This document shows positions 22,835 through 34,260 of a DNA stretch of 64,000 nucleotides, one piece after another (position 1 is the first letter of the stretch; each line of letters starts with the position of its first letter). The notes under the pieces are model-generated. The model was not told where the DNA came from and did no database searches. It was given only the letters and a program-made list of their open reading frames with translations. The stretch spans positions 11,222,001 to 11,286,000 of the forward strand of contig NC_079876.1 in assembly GCF_029227915.1 (NCBI RefSeq), read 5' to 3'. Made by a program: the position numbers and the translations under genes. The DNA comes from Hydractinia symbiolongicarpus. Lineage: Eukaryota; Cnidaria; Hydrozoa; Anthoathecata; Hydractiniidae.

Positions 22835-25800
22835 TCATGGGTTTTCTTCATCAGATTCATCTGAAGATTGTCCATCGCAATAAACAGTCACATCAAAATC
22901 ATCTTCGAGATTGTTGCTTTCGACATCCATAAATAGTTTCTGCATATTTTCTACTGTATTTCGTACATAATTTAGTTTTTCTATAACAAAGATTTTTTTT
23001 GGAGAATCGTTATTATAAATAGCAGTAGCCAATGAGGATTCCATTTCTCTATAGTAGTTTAATACGTGCTGCATTTCCGTACGAACAATTTGAAGCTCCT
23101 CGGTAGCACGACACTTGCGCAGGTAAAATTGTACGCACGTACTTTTTACTGATGCAGGAATGTTATGTGAAGTGTTATTAACCTAAAATAAAGTGTCCGT
23201 AACAAATTAAAGAACTCGTCATTTTTTTACCATGCATAATTTTTAGAGAATTACCTGATCAACCGTAGTAGTGTTTAAATATATCCTGGAATTGACGTCC
23301 AATGCATCTTTATACAACACATCTTCGTACACACCACATTCTCTGTTCGTCTGATTTAACGACTCAACTAAATTCTTTAGGTCATTGCAGATTTTATTGA
23401 TTTGCACTGATAAACGATTGCATATCGAAGAACCATCTATCAAAGTTAAGTAAAATAAATCAACAAAGAATAAAAAAACAAAGATTGTACACATATTTCA
23501 TCGGGCTGATATAAATTTATAGTTTACCTGCATATCGTTTCTTTAAAGTCAGTAACATTAACCTTTCAGTTGCACGAGTATGTAAAGTATCCAAAGTGGT
23601 TTTTACAGCATTCTGAACGAATTTGCGATGATGATACGTGTACTGATTTGAGGTTATACTCCAACGATCGTTTACATCGTGCTTTTTTTCGAAACTCGAA
23701 AGACCAGATTCCAACCTAAATAACAATAACAAAAAGCCATCTAAGAACGAAACAAAAAACTACCGGATGGTTAGTGTGTTGTGGCATAAACTAAATGTTC
23801 ACATACCTGTTTAGTTTTATCCTATGTCTCGCAGTATCAGAAACACTACTACTTAACAGGAGTAATGTATTTTCGTTATTCAGCTCTTTAATTTTAGTAT
23901 AATATTTGAATTCCCAACCAACCTCTAAAGATAACACTTTCACATTGTATAACAAATCAGTTAATCAAGTTCTTCCTTTAACAACAAATAAGTGTAAGTG
24001 TAACAAATAAGTACCTTGCTCTACAACACTTTTCCATTTAATTTTAGACTCTTCCTCCAACTTCCATGAGTGTATAACCTCGTCTGTGATATTATCTAAA
24101 AACGTTAAGTTTCAAGAACTCTCACATTCTTTCAGATTTGCCAACAAATAAAACCAAATGTATCCCATTAACAACTCTATTCTCACGAAACACGATTTTA
24201 AGAAAATATGTCACCTAGGTTTAAACACAAAGTTTGGATTTCTGCAGAACTAGTCTGATAGACAGCATTGGCTTTTTGATACCAGCCCACAAGTGTTTTC
24301 CCTAATGAACACAAGTAATTCAAAAATACAACAACTAAATGCTAAAACTTCTTGCTCACTTACTTAAAATTTCACAGGTTTTGTATATACAATATTATAA
24401 TTAAACAATATATAGATACATGCGTACCTAATATTTCTAACTTAGTCATTGTAAAATGATTTAAAGCATCACTCAAAAAGTCAACACGGTGAGCTGAAGT
24501 CATCTCTTTCGTGATTTTTGAAAACGATCTCAAATAGGACCAGAGTCTTTCCATCAGTTCCCCATCCATTAAACCAAAACCTTCCATTCTACGGATCGAA
24601 TGTTGTACCTAACAATGAAAATGTGGAAAACGGTTACTATTACAAAGATTCTGTATGTCAGTTGTCAAAGTAATAAGAACAATAACAACAATAACAACAA
24701 CAACAAACACAACAATAATAAAAAAGAAACAAACCTGACAAGAACTTTTGTGCCCATATGCGTGAAATACTGGTATCCCTAATTTGAATTTGGGGTATTT
24801 ACTTAACGTTCCTTTTTTCTAAAATATAGATCAATATATACTGTTCAACATATATGTTTCAAGCTAAACCAGAATGCATATAGAAAACGAATAACCTGAC
24901 AGGCAATATCATACATAATATGGACGTCAATATCTTTACCCAACACTTCAGCTAGGATTTTATTCATCATTAATACCGCATAACCAATTCTAATCATATG
25001 AAAAGAAAATATCATTGAATATTCTATAATAAACAACATCGCAGACTGAAAATTATTTTGTCCAAGAAATATTTTTGTGTATATAGTTTACATTAATAGA
25101 AAGTTTATGCAATATATAAAAAGACTACTAACCTCTCGCCATGTCGCATGTTAAGAAAGAGCTTTGGAATTTCATGCCGACAAGATACACCAAAAACACC
25201 TGTCACACTAAGCTTTGAACTTTTTCTTTTTGAACGGATACGGTTCCCTGCTTGAAAGTTATTACATTCCTAAAGTGATTTCAGACTTTATTACAACGAG
25301 GAAGTTTTGAATTAAATTAGGGTGATGAAGTGTATCTCACCTTATTTTCCACAGCTTTGTCATCATAGCTAGACATGAATGTGTCAACTTCGTCATCTTC
25401 AATAAAATGATTTTTGTCATTGTTTGGGGTATTCTTTGATTTTGATGCAGAGCTTTTTAAAACAAGTCCAAAATTAGCATCCATGCAATAGAAAACACTC
25501 CCAGCATCCTAAAAGCATTACAACAAAATTACCAGAGTATATAAAAAAGAAATACAAAAATATCCATAAATGACAAGCTGCCATACTATTGGACATGCTG
25601 GACATTGGTTGGGTTTTTTTCCTGTTAAGTCTGAAAACCATAGATCCCTCAACTGTCGCTGGAATTGACGGTATTGGTCAATGGAGTCTGTTTGCATAAA
25701 ACGTGTTAATACGCGTTTCTAGAAAAAAATTATGAACTATATAATATAATTATAACAAGCCCATTGCTGCTAAATTAAACAATTTGGCTCTCTTCTGACA

Positions 25801-27205
25801 ATAAATAGGCTTTCTTATTAAAAAAGGTAAAAAGGTTTTGTTGTTAGTCCTAACCTATAAATTCAAACCTTAAACTTACCAGAGTTTGGTTATGCATACC
25901 AGTTTTCCATGACATTCCATCAATAAATGAAGTGAAAGAAATTTTACCCTCCATTTGCAATGCAACGAATTGGTCCAGCAATTTTATTGAGATGGCAGTA
26001 GAAGGTTTAGTAGGTGTTGATGGCCATAAATCATACTTTAACAACTTCGAAAATTCAGATTCACATGTGCAGAACCAGACTTCACACTGATGGAGACAAC
26101 CTATAAGTTCAGAATATAAGGGCTTATCCAACTGCTAACTGTACAAATAGAGCACTCACATCATAGTCACATGTATATATTACCTTTTTCTGAAACAATT
26201 GTTATTACTCGAAAATATTTGTTTGAACAGGAATAACAGTGAGCATCGTGTAATTCGTTGTGAAATGTATATGTCATCATGTCAAAGTTTGGCTATGAAA
26301 AAATAAAACATCACAAGTATATATATAATATATATAAATCAAATATATATATATACATATAAACACGAACTTTAAGTTAAAACTTTAAGTAGCAAAAATG
26401 AATGTAATTTTTTCTTGAAAACAAAACATAAAAATAATATATATAATATATATATAAGTTTTTTTAGAGTGAATGCAGATTTTTTTCACAATGCCAAACC
26501 CTCCTGAAAGCGCCTGCACTTTTTACAATGTTTATTCTATTTATATGTAAAACTGTCACATCTTATTATCTAGGAGGTTAACATTATACACATAACATCA
26601 AGCGCATAGCTGATAAGCATGGCAAGTTTGGTAAGGACTAGTTACTAGCTAAATGGCGTAACTTGCTTCACTTGCAGGCTCTGTATAGCTTATATATATA
26701 TACACACCTTTAAAGTAATTGCATTATGAAATGCAATGTTCTTATGGGAAACGTCTGCACAACCCTGGCAATATGTCGCAAGTGGACCACAGTCTTTGCA
26801 CCAAACAAGCCCTTCCTCAAACGACGAATCACATACCGTACACTTTTGAAGAAGCAAAAGGTTGAATTTTTCAGCATAATTTTCACAAATGTTAGAAGTG
26901 ACAGAACTCCAGGAATGTAATTCTTTCTCTTTGTTTCTTTCATAACCGCCACATCTTTTTTTTTTAACTATATCCCCACTCAACAAAAACTGTACATTAT
27001 CATGTTCTTCAATATCAAATTGTTCGGTTTGCACTAAAGGGTCCTCAATAGCACTTGTATTATTTGTTTCTTCTATGGTAGTTATGCTTGCAGAGGAATT
27101 GCTTGTCACCGGCTGAAATGACTTGAAAACACTTCTTGTATAACCGTTTCTGAGAGTTGTGCGAATGATCCGTGACCCTTTCCTGTTAGACTTTGCAAAA
27201 GGCAT
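22835..27205 (-). CDS. KDZ (Kyakuja-Dileera-Zisupton) transposase, 15 exons, intact
   Basis: DDE-type transposase expected to cut and join the element's TIRs. Exons: 26708-27205, 26209-26292, 25880-26131, 25587-25718, 25341-25508, 25133-25269, 24896-24989, 24735-24818, 24428-24608, 24215-24301, 24015-24095, 23807-23924, 23528-23715, 23255-23436 and 22835-23182. They join in phase to 877 residues. Exon 1 has a Cys/His cluster (CTVCDSS, WCKDCG, YCQGC, then HKNIAFH) like the zinc module that accompanies KDZ domains. Next come LWPSTPTKPSTA, YRQFQRQLRDLW with CPACP, CMDANFG (first Asp), CRHE, MYDIACQ (second Asp), FHAYGHKSSCQ and GLMDGELMERLWSYL (Glu): the family's signature order. The end is coiled-coil-like with an acidic tail. 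Exon 2 has a second possible donor (26184), which would shift the frame into exon 3; the donor at 26209 keeps it open. Confidence 0.92.
26310..26460. repeat. AT-rich simple repeats in the transposase intron 1
   Basis: Interrupted (AT)n runs at about 26318-26360 and 26435-26458, within the intron between transposase exons 1 and 2. Confidence 0.7.
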
Positions 27206-27606
27206 AATATCTTACTGCTATAATAATTCAAGCAAAACATGGAGATGAGCTGATGAGCTAGATAGCTAGCTGCAACACTTGCCTTCCACACTGAACTGAC
27301 TAAACATTGAACAGGGGTGGGGGCTAGCTGCTAAAAACAAACAGTACAGAGGTAGTCTAAAATTTGGCTGACAACCATTCAACATAACTACAACACTATT
27401 TGTAGTGCTGTTACAAGGAAAACACTCTCAGAACTGCTAGAAAAGTGATTTGTCTCAACATATTTTGTCCAGGATTGTGGTGGTCACGTTGGTTTGGCCA
27501 TAGTGATGTTTGGCGAAGCAACGCAGCCAGCCAGAAAAATAAATGCACCACTATTCACCACAAAAAGTAATGCACCAACAACCAGCGTTCCATGCAAACG
27601 GCAAAT

Positions 27607-27719
27607 ATCGCTCTCCGCTATCGCTGGAGCAACAGCGCAGCAACGGAACGCGGGGTTTATCGTTCTCCTTTTTACAGCGGAGCGGGATAACTATCATATA
27701 CAGTTTACCGAATAGGGTG
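27607..27719 (-). repeat. Right terminal inverted repeat, 113 bp
   Basis: Reverse complement of 12336-12448 with six differences. Relative to the left copy it loses a CTCCG and a CGGAG motif (TTCCG and AGGAG instead), so the two ends are not equivalent in palindromic content. The transposase start codon lies 402 bases from its inner edge. Confidence 0.92.
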
Positions 27720-27726
27720 GAGAAAG
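27720..27726. repeat. Right target-site duplication GAGAAAG
   Basis: Directly abuts the right TIR and equals 12329-12335. Confidence 0.85.
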
Positions 27727-28130
27727 TACAAAAAAAAATCTAAGATACTTACTTTTAATCACCAAAATATTTTCTTCATTGTCCATTCATATCTCGGGTA
27801 AAAACAGCCTTTTTTGCTTTACTATTTACTTGTTGTGTTATGGAGCACATTATTCTTTTCTCTTCAAAAGTAAACGTCAAATGCAACATTTGTTGAAATA
27901 GAACGATGTTCTTTACAAGTTTATTCTATGCGGTCATTCGAACGCTGTTTTTATTGTAAAATGTATCCTTTTTTTGACAAATTTAATTCGAATTTTTGGC
28001 TACCTCTGTATAAGAAATTCTGAAATATCAAAAACGTTTATTTCTACGCCAATTATTTCGGATCGGCAAACAATTAACGTAGTTATTTGTTTGTTGTGAC
28101 ATTATCTTTAAAACGAAAAGAAATGATGAT

Positions 28131-28159
28131 TCATTTCGAACGAGATTTTACTTGTCTTA
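28131..28159. repeat. Left remnant of the 60-bp minisatellite
   Basis: TTTCGAACGAGATTTTACT followed by a TGTCTTA end matches the 3' half of the 60-bp unit at 29941-30000. It continues directly, across the Harbinger insertion, into the array that resumes at 29813. Confidence 0.75.
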
Positions 28160-28437
28160 AGGCTGAAATACACTATCATTTTTCAATGATCATTTTCCAA
28201 TTATCATTGAAAAATGACAGTGTATACAGAAGAAAATGTCATTTTTTACACTCTCATTTCCAATGATCCTTAAAAATGAAAAGTTGAAGATGTTCAACTT
28301 TTAATTTTTCAATGACATTTTTTTTCTATTGTTTTAAATCGAATCCATTGTTTTCGCACACGTGTTTGTTGCACGCGATATAGTTTTGGCGTAAACATTT
28401 TTGAAAACAAAGATTTGAACAAGTAATTCACCCGAGA

Positions 28438-29184
28438 ATGAAGACGCAAGAAGCGATCGAAATTTTTTTTGAGATTTGGAGAAGCCAGCCCAGTTTGTGG
28501 GATGTTAAATCCCCGTTTTATAAGGACAGAAACGAGAAGGCAAAAAGTTATGAGATATTCAAAGGCAGACTAGGAATGGAAGGTTTGTGTTATTTCGAAT
28601 GGTTTGGATGAGAAAAGAAAAACATGTATATTTTTATGATCTGTTTTTCTTTTTAGAGAAATTAGTGAGGAGTAAATTGAATACACTACGAAGTTATTTC
28701 AGCGCAGAATTGAAGAAAGTAAACAACAGCAAGAAAAGTGGAGCAGGACGAGATGATGTTTACGAAAGTTAATGGCCATACTTTCAGTCCTTGCTATTCC
28801 TACGTGACTCCATCGTCCCAAGAAAAACAACTTCTTCGATGGTGGGTATAAATTTCAGACAAATTTTTCTTGCCATGGAACAGCACCGGTGGAGTTAAAG
28901 TACGCACAAAATTTATCCCCGATATCTTTCGCATCATTTCTGTAGTAGTTCAGATGAGATTACTCGCCGTAACCTCTTTCAGAACACCGCCCATTCAATC
29001 TCCGATCCCAAGGAACTCTTCAACACATGCCACACAAAATTACCCACCCTTTGTGTCTCCGCCGTTATCGCCTGTTTTACAGAATATGTACCGACACCCA
29101 GTGAACATATATCAAAACACTTATTACAGTCGAGAAAGTTTGTCAGATCTCAACCCAGAAGAGGGCTCACAAAGTGCAGGGTAA
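28438..29184 (+). pseudogene. Harbinger MADF-domain (Myb/SANT-like) protein, interrupted
   Basis: Exon 1 (28438-28582) encodes the start of a MADF domain: IEIFFEIWRSQPSLWDVKS, then FYKDRNEKAKSYEIF. Exon 2 (from 28657, in phase) continues KLVRSKLNTLRSYFSAEL to a TAA at 28770-28772 where homologues have a Lys before WPYFQSLLFLRD; the same frame stays open after the stop to about 28845. A proline- and serine-rich stretch (SPIPRNSST, FVSPPLSPVLQ) at 28960-29184 is its likely C-terminal part in another exon or frame. In this family the protein helps the transposase enter the nucleus and bind the TIRs. Confidence 0.75.
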
Positions 29185-29219
29185 TAATGTGTGACTGCTA
29201 GTTTAGTACGTTTGATAAA

Positions 29220-29680
29220 TTACTGAACGAAATATATATTTACCTTGAGGTATTTTTCTTTTAATCGCATGTAAATAGCTTCGTAAACTTCAGCGATGAA
29301 CTGTGACAAAGTACTTTTGTGAACGCGAAATAAATACTGTAATTCGGTGTAATTTATCCCACATGAGAAAAACTTTAAAGTTGCAGCTACTTTGACTTTA
29401 GCAGGAATTGGGTCTCGCAAATGCGTTGTTTTTTTCTCAATGTCAACTTCTATGAGATTTAGGAGCTCCTCAAAAATATTCGGCGGCATTCTTAAAAATC
29501 GCGTATACTCTGCAATTTCCTCTACACGCAGTTAATACATGAGAGTATTGTGGATGCCAAGTTCATTTCGCCTATACGGCTTCACCCATACATTTCTTTG
29601 CATTTTTTCCTATGTTTAGCTCTCTTTTTTGATAACATATGCACAACAAAAGCAGCTGCTATTTCTTCTTCAGAGTCCAT
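29220..29680 (-). pseudogene. HARBI1-like transposase, N-terminal part only
   Basis: From 29680 downward the frames give MDSEEEIAAAF, then after a shift WVKPYRRNELGIHNTLMY, a TAA, LRVEEIAEYTRFLRMPPNIF, and on through FEELLNLIEVDIEKKTTHLR and YLFRVHKSTLSQFIAEVYEA. These are the conserved N-terminal and helix-turn-helix regions of Harbinger transposases. The DDE catalytic domain that should follow is absent: the frame ends at 29220 and the opposite-strand MADF gene occupies the rest. It is a deletion derivative with at least one frameshift and one stop. Confidence 0.8.
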
Positions 29681-29812
29681 GTTGCAAAGAAAACATTCTC
29701 AAGTTTCATGTTTTTAATGATAGTGTATTTGCGCCAAAATTTGTCATTTTTAATGTCATTGGAATGTAGCATTGGAAAATGATCATTGAAAAATGATAGT
29801 GTATTTCAGCCT

Positions 29813-30060
29813 TTACAGTGGCCAAATAAAGACGTCTCTGAGAAGTGTCTTTTGAACGAGATTTTACTGGTCTTACAGAGACCAAATAAAGACGTCTTTG
29901 AGACGAACATTTTAAACAAGATTTTATTGGTCTTACAGTGACGAAATAAAGACGTCTTTGAGACGTTTCTTTCGAACGAGATTTTACTGGTCTTACAGAG
30001 ACCAAATAAAGACGTCTTTGAAACGTTTTTTTAGTCAAAAGACGTCCGGACGAGTTAGAG
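29813..30060. repeat. 60-bp minisatellite, four copies
   Basis: Copies start at 29821, 29881, 29941 and 30001 (partial), each with CCAAATAAAGACGTCTTTGA followed by ACGAGATTTTACTGGTCTTA. The period is exactly 60 bases. Because 60 is a multiple of three, the minus strand stays open through it and fuses in frame to the reverse-transcriptase fragment, encoding a repeated [17 protein letters not shown]. Confidence 0.9.
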
Positions 30061-30084
30061 ACGAGAAAAGCCGTCTTTAAGAAG

Positions 30085-30605
30085 TCTTTGTGTTTACTGG
30101 GTAGGTGGGTGGTTGGATTGAGTATGGATGTACTGAATGATGCTGTCAGGTTTGCTGTATGGTGTAAAGGTTCATTGTCGAGATTTTGCGTGATGTCTAC
30201 AAAATTCACAATTTTCTTATTGCATTCAATAACAATTTTTAAACCGCATTCTTGGAATAATGCTTGTATTTTCTTTTTGATGCGTTCCATCGCAGGTCCG
30301 CTGGTGTCTTTAAATGCGGCAAGACCATCATCACGGTACAATCCCACATTGTTAGGGTGAATTGCGTTTATCTTGTTTAACATGAACAATCCAACTTCGC
30401 AAACGTCGGCACCGTTATATGCACCCATCGTCACGTCGAACAATTCTCCTCCCTTCTTCATCCACGTTTGTTTGCTAGTGTCGAATAGAAGCGATTTTTG
30501 CGCATGAAAGATGGCTTTTATATCATCTTCTTTTATCTCTAAGTGTTGGGTAGCATAATGAATTGCGTCTGATAATAATGTTTTTGTTATTGAAGGATAA
30601 AAGTT
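30085..30605 (-). pseudogene. Reverse-transcriptase fragment (YRDD-type retroelement)
   Basis: A continuous minus-strand frame from about 30605 to the minisatellite. It reads [39 protein letters not shown], then [11 protein letters not shown] and [12 protein letters not shown]. The YRDD is placed like the YxDD catalytic box of reverse transcriptases and the FYPSI like the upstream palm motif. I recognise this as a retroelement RT type common in cnidarian genomes but cannot name the clade. Both ends are cut: the AT array at the N-terminal side and the minisatellite at the C-terminal side. No fingers or accessory domains are left. Confidence 0.7.
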
Positions 30606-30610
30606 AAAAT

Positions 30611-30985
<375 letters not shown>

Positions 30986-31013
30986 TATATATTTATAAAA
31001 GTTAAAATATTTA

Positions 31014-34000
31014 TAAATATATGTATTTGCTTAAACTATATAAATGTAAAAGTAGGTAAGTTTCTTCACTTTTCTGTTGTTATGTGTAAGAAGTGACTTA
31101 AGAGACCATAATCCTGGGACCCTGTAAAAATATTACAAAAATATCGCTTTTATTTATGGGATCATTGGGTAAATGGAATATTTTGATGCGTGTGGTGACA
31201 CTTTTCATTATTGACCATAAACCAGACCTCTTAATCATAAAGTAATTTGCAAACTTTGGTTCCGGATGATAAGACATTACTATACAAAAGTCAGTTGATG
31301 TGCATTCCATTTGTAATTGAGTTTGAATGAAGTAACCAGAACCTTTTCAAATAATCTCTAAAGGACCTCCTGAATTGGTTGCTCTTGTTTTAACTTCCAA
31401 CATTAAACCAGAACAAAGTTAGTCCATCAGGACTAGCACCATAAATTTTTCTGTACATGATCCACTGGTAATTGTCTAAGTTACTTTGGTTGTTAAAAGT
31501 AGCTCATCTTCATAATGGTGACATCTAAGAAATTTTTTAAGTTTGTATATAATAGATCACTCTCTTGTAAATCTTTCTTTACCAATTTCCAATATGTGTC
31601 AAATTTTTTGTTTCCGTATATTCCAAGTAATGCAGGCATGCAGGCTAACGACTACCTGTTATTTTATTTTTTCTAAGTGACATTTGTAACCATTGCCATA
31701 ATTCGAACTTATAGTTGGATGAATTGGCTCTGTACTTGTGATTTAGATCTTAATGTTATTTTTATTTTGTTTTAACTGTTGCTGAGTACTATGTAAAATG
31801 TGCTTATAATTTTTAGTTTTAGGAGATTCACTCGTACATTTTGTAAAAGTAATTTTTCTGTTATCAATTGCACAGTTAATACTTTCTTGAATATTTACAA
31901 TTTTTGTAGTTGGAATTTGGACAACACTGCTATCATAAGTTTTAAGTGCAATAATGGTCAGTTAAACTTACTTCAGAAAGTCTAGTGTATTTAAATTATA
32001 GATGTTCTTTGAAAGATAAATTTATGAAAGATGTAAGACTTCACAGCAATGTTGTTCAAATGGCTTCTCAATTTTTTACTTTATTCTATTTTTTATTTAA
32101 ATTACGTCAAGCTTAAAAGATGAATTTTCAGGATCAGCAGGAATCATTGCAGCATAGCTAATCTTATCTGACCGTGTTCTTGCTGATTTCAGTTTAATCA
32201 TGTGAAGGCATCACAGGAGTTGATCCTTTTATTGTTTTTGGATGTCACTTTTGTAATTGCTCAGTACATGTTAATGACAGTATTTTTTTCGTTACTTGTA
32301 TAAAAATATTTTAGATAAAGCAAAAAGCTAGTACGTAACAACGTAAACCGCAAACTCCAACTGGGCAGTCATAATGCCCAGTTGGAAGTAACTACTGGCA
32401 TCTTAACCATGAGATTTTTTAATTAATGCTTGAAAAAAATATCTCTCTCTGAATGCTTAAGTGTTTTTACTGATACTATTTTTCGGCTGGTAAGCATTTT
32501 GTAATCATTTAGCTGTTGCCCTATACTATCGTTTGTTGAAAGCATAATCTGAAAATATTAAGGAAGTCACTTTGGGGTACAAACCTTCACTTGGGTCATA
32601 TGGAGTTGTTTTTAAGGAATATTAAAAGGTATAAGACTGTTGGAAGACTAATCATTCCTTTCTGTCTTCTTTCTCAATGTCTGAGCTAATGATGGATATA
32701 AACTAAACCTGTTAACCGTAATTCGTAGTTCATGGTCAGAGCCAGTTGTGGATAGAACACACTCGACAAGCTAAGTAAAACATTCTCCTTTCTTTTTAAG
32801 TGACATTCTTGTATTTATCGATACAGTTAAATAGATACAAACTATTTTATTGAGCCCTGAAAAAAAAAAAATAATAATAACTTAAATATTTTAAAAAGGT
32901 AAAAAAGGTTTTGATAAAAACAATTAAAAGCATCATTAATAACTTCCTTCATTTAGTAGAGATACATTTAGTAGTATTAAATATACTATGTGTCAAAATA
33001 TTTTAAAAATTTCTCAGAAGGTCTCGCATAAGTAATTCGTTAAAATTAATCCTTCATTAAGCATTCAGAGGAAGATATTTTTGTCAAGGCATTAATAAAA
33101 TTCCTTAAAACATTTGGCACCATGGAAGAAGAAACTTTTCTTTGAAATTTCCAATTTTACTCTAGGTAGACGTATGATGGTGTTTTTATTAATAGTGTTG
33201 TTTGACATAGTATCAAAATAATTCTTCAAATGTTCACACACGTCTCTAGTAATACATTTAAACACATGTTGACAAATACTTTTTCGCATCACATAAGCAA
33301 TCGTTGGAATGGTTTCGTAGCAGGTTTTCCACAAAAAATGATACAGACTGCCCTCTATGAAAGTAAGAAGGTGTGTTACTATGCTAGAGAAAATTTGCGT
33401 TTTTATTTTTGCATATTCCGTTTTCTTAGTTTTGTTTTTGGCATTTAATAAGTTAAAGATAAAAAAGGCAAAATAAAAGGACTGTTAACTTTTCTTAATA
33501 TATAGTTAATCTAAAATATTTTCGGCTTCCTCGTTTCCAAACCTTATTATGGAGCATTTGAAAGAGCTCTGAGGAGGAAAGTAATCATGTTAGTACAGTA
33601 ATTTTCCGTGGGTTGTTTTTTTCTGATTTTAATGAAGCTTTTTCAAGGAAACCATAGTAAACCAATTATACTTTATTGTTTTTTTGTGAAGATATGTTAA
33701 TAGAACATAAACGTTTTCGAGAAACAAATCTGCCAAGTTTCGTTTCGGTGACTTACCGTCGCTGATGGTGTTAGTTGATCCTCTACGACTAAGAAACTTT
33801 TGATTGACGTAATTAAGAGTGTCAGATTTGCTTGGTGTATGCTTTTGTTTGTTTGTTTATTTATTTTATTATTTACCTATTAAGTTAGTTATTTATGTTT
33901 ATCGTTTCTCGCATTTGCTTGTTAGTGATCATTTTTTATGCTTATGTTCGCTTACAGAGAATAACAAGGGATTATTACATAGTAAATTGTAAATGGAGAA

Positions 34001-34238
34001 TTTAAAGGCGAATTAGCCGCGAAATGTGTTCTTCATTTTTTTTGATTTCCACGAGAAACAAAAAACATATTCATCACTCATTTTTCCCTAAGAATAACCA
34101 ATAAAGACTGCGTACTGATTTGTTAAAAGTTCACAGTAAAACATTCCGCCTTAATGTATATAATCTCCCTTAGAAGCAACATGATGTATACGAGTTTGAA
34201 ATACGACACCATACTTTATTATTATCACTATTTTTTTT
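31014..34238. other. Intergenic DNA
   Basis: No recognisable gene. The only structure noted is a perfect 12-bp hairpin stem, TCCAACTGGGCA (32356-32367) and TGCCCAGTTGGA (32375-32386), with a 7-nt loop. Open frames such as 31098-31310 and 33092-33334 have no domain. Confidence 0.5.
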
Positions 34239-34240
34239 AG
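34231..34240 (+). promoter_or_regulatory. Splice or trans-splice acceptor before the Nudix start
   Basis: TTTTTTTTAG ends 20 bases before the Nudix start codon. The coding region is a single exon, so this is either the end of a 5'-UTR intron or a spliced-leader trans-splicing site, a process known in hydrozoans. Confidence 0.5.
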
Positions 34241-34260
34241 TAAAAGTACAAAACTGTGGA

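Larger units (their letters stand above)
12336..27719. mobile_element. 15.4-kb KDZ-class DNA transposon carrying three genes
   Basis: Boundaries are set by 113-bp TIRs starting CACCCTATTCGG and a perfect 7-bp duplication GAGAAAG on either side. Inside lie an intact KDZ transposase (22835-27205, minus), a homeodomain/HMG-like/chromodomain protein (19242-21338, minus) and a coiled-coil pseudokinase (12488-18344, plus). The outer genes start 40 and 402 bases inside the inner edges of their TIRs and read toward the centre. About 95% TIR identity and undamaged reading frames indicate recent activity. KDZ (Kyakuja-Dileera-Zisupton) is a known family of DDE transposases with cysteine-cluster domains. 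The presence of the two additional genes as cargo is seen here; their role in transposition is inference. Confidence 0.92.
28160..29812. mobile_element. PIF/Harbinger DNA transposon, decayed
   Basis: TIRs of at least 42 bp begin AGGCTGAAATACACTATC at 28160 and end in the reverse complement at 29812. TTA occurs on both sides (28157-28159 and 29813-29815), the 3-bp duplication typical of PIF/Harbinger. The 1653-bp interior has the family's two-gene layout: a MADF (Myb/SANT-like) DNA-binding protein on plus and a HARBI1-like transposase start on minus. The catalytic part of the transposase is missing and both genes have stops, so the copy is not autonomous. Confidence 0.9.

Noticed and set aside
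12336-27719. Reading the two TIRs as two independent MITE copies
   Set aside because: They are inverted relative to each other, have identical outer ends, and are flanked on their outer sides only by the same 7-mer, which fits one element better than two insertions.
32356-32386. Perfect 12-bp hairpin as a microRNA precursor
   Set aside because: The stem is too short and the loop too small for a typical animal pre-miRNA; kept only as a structure note.
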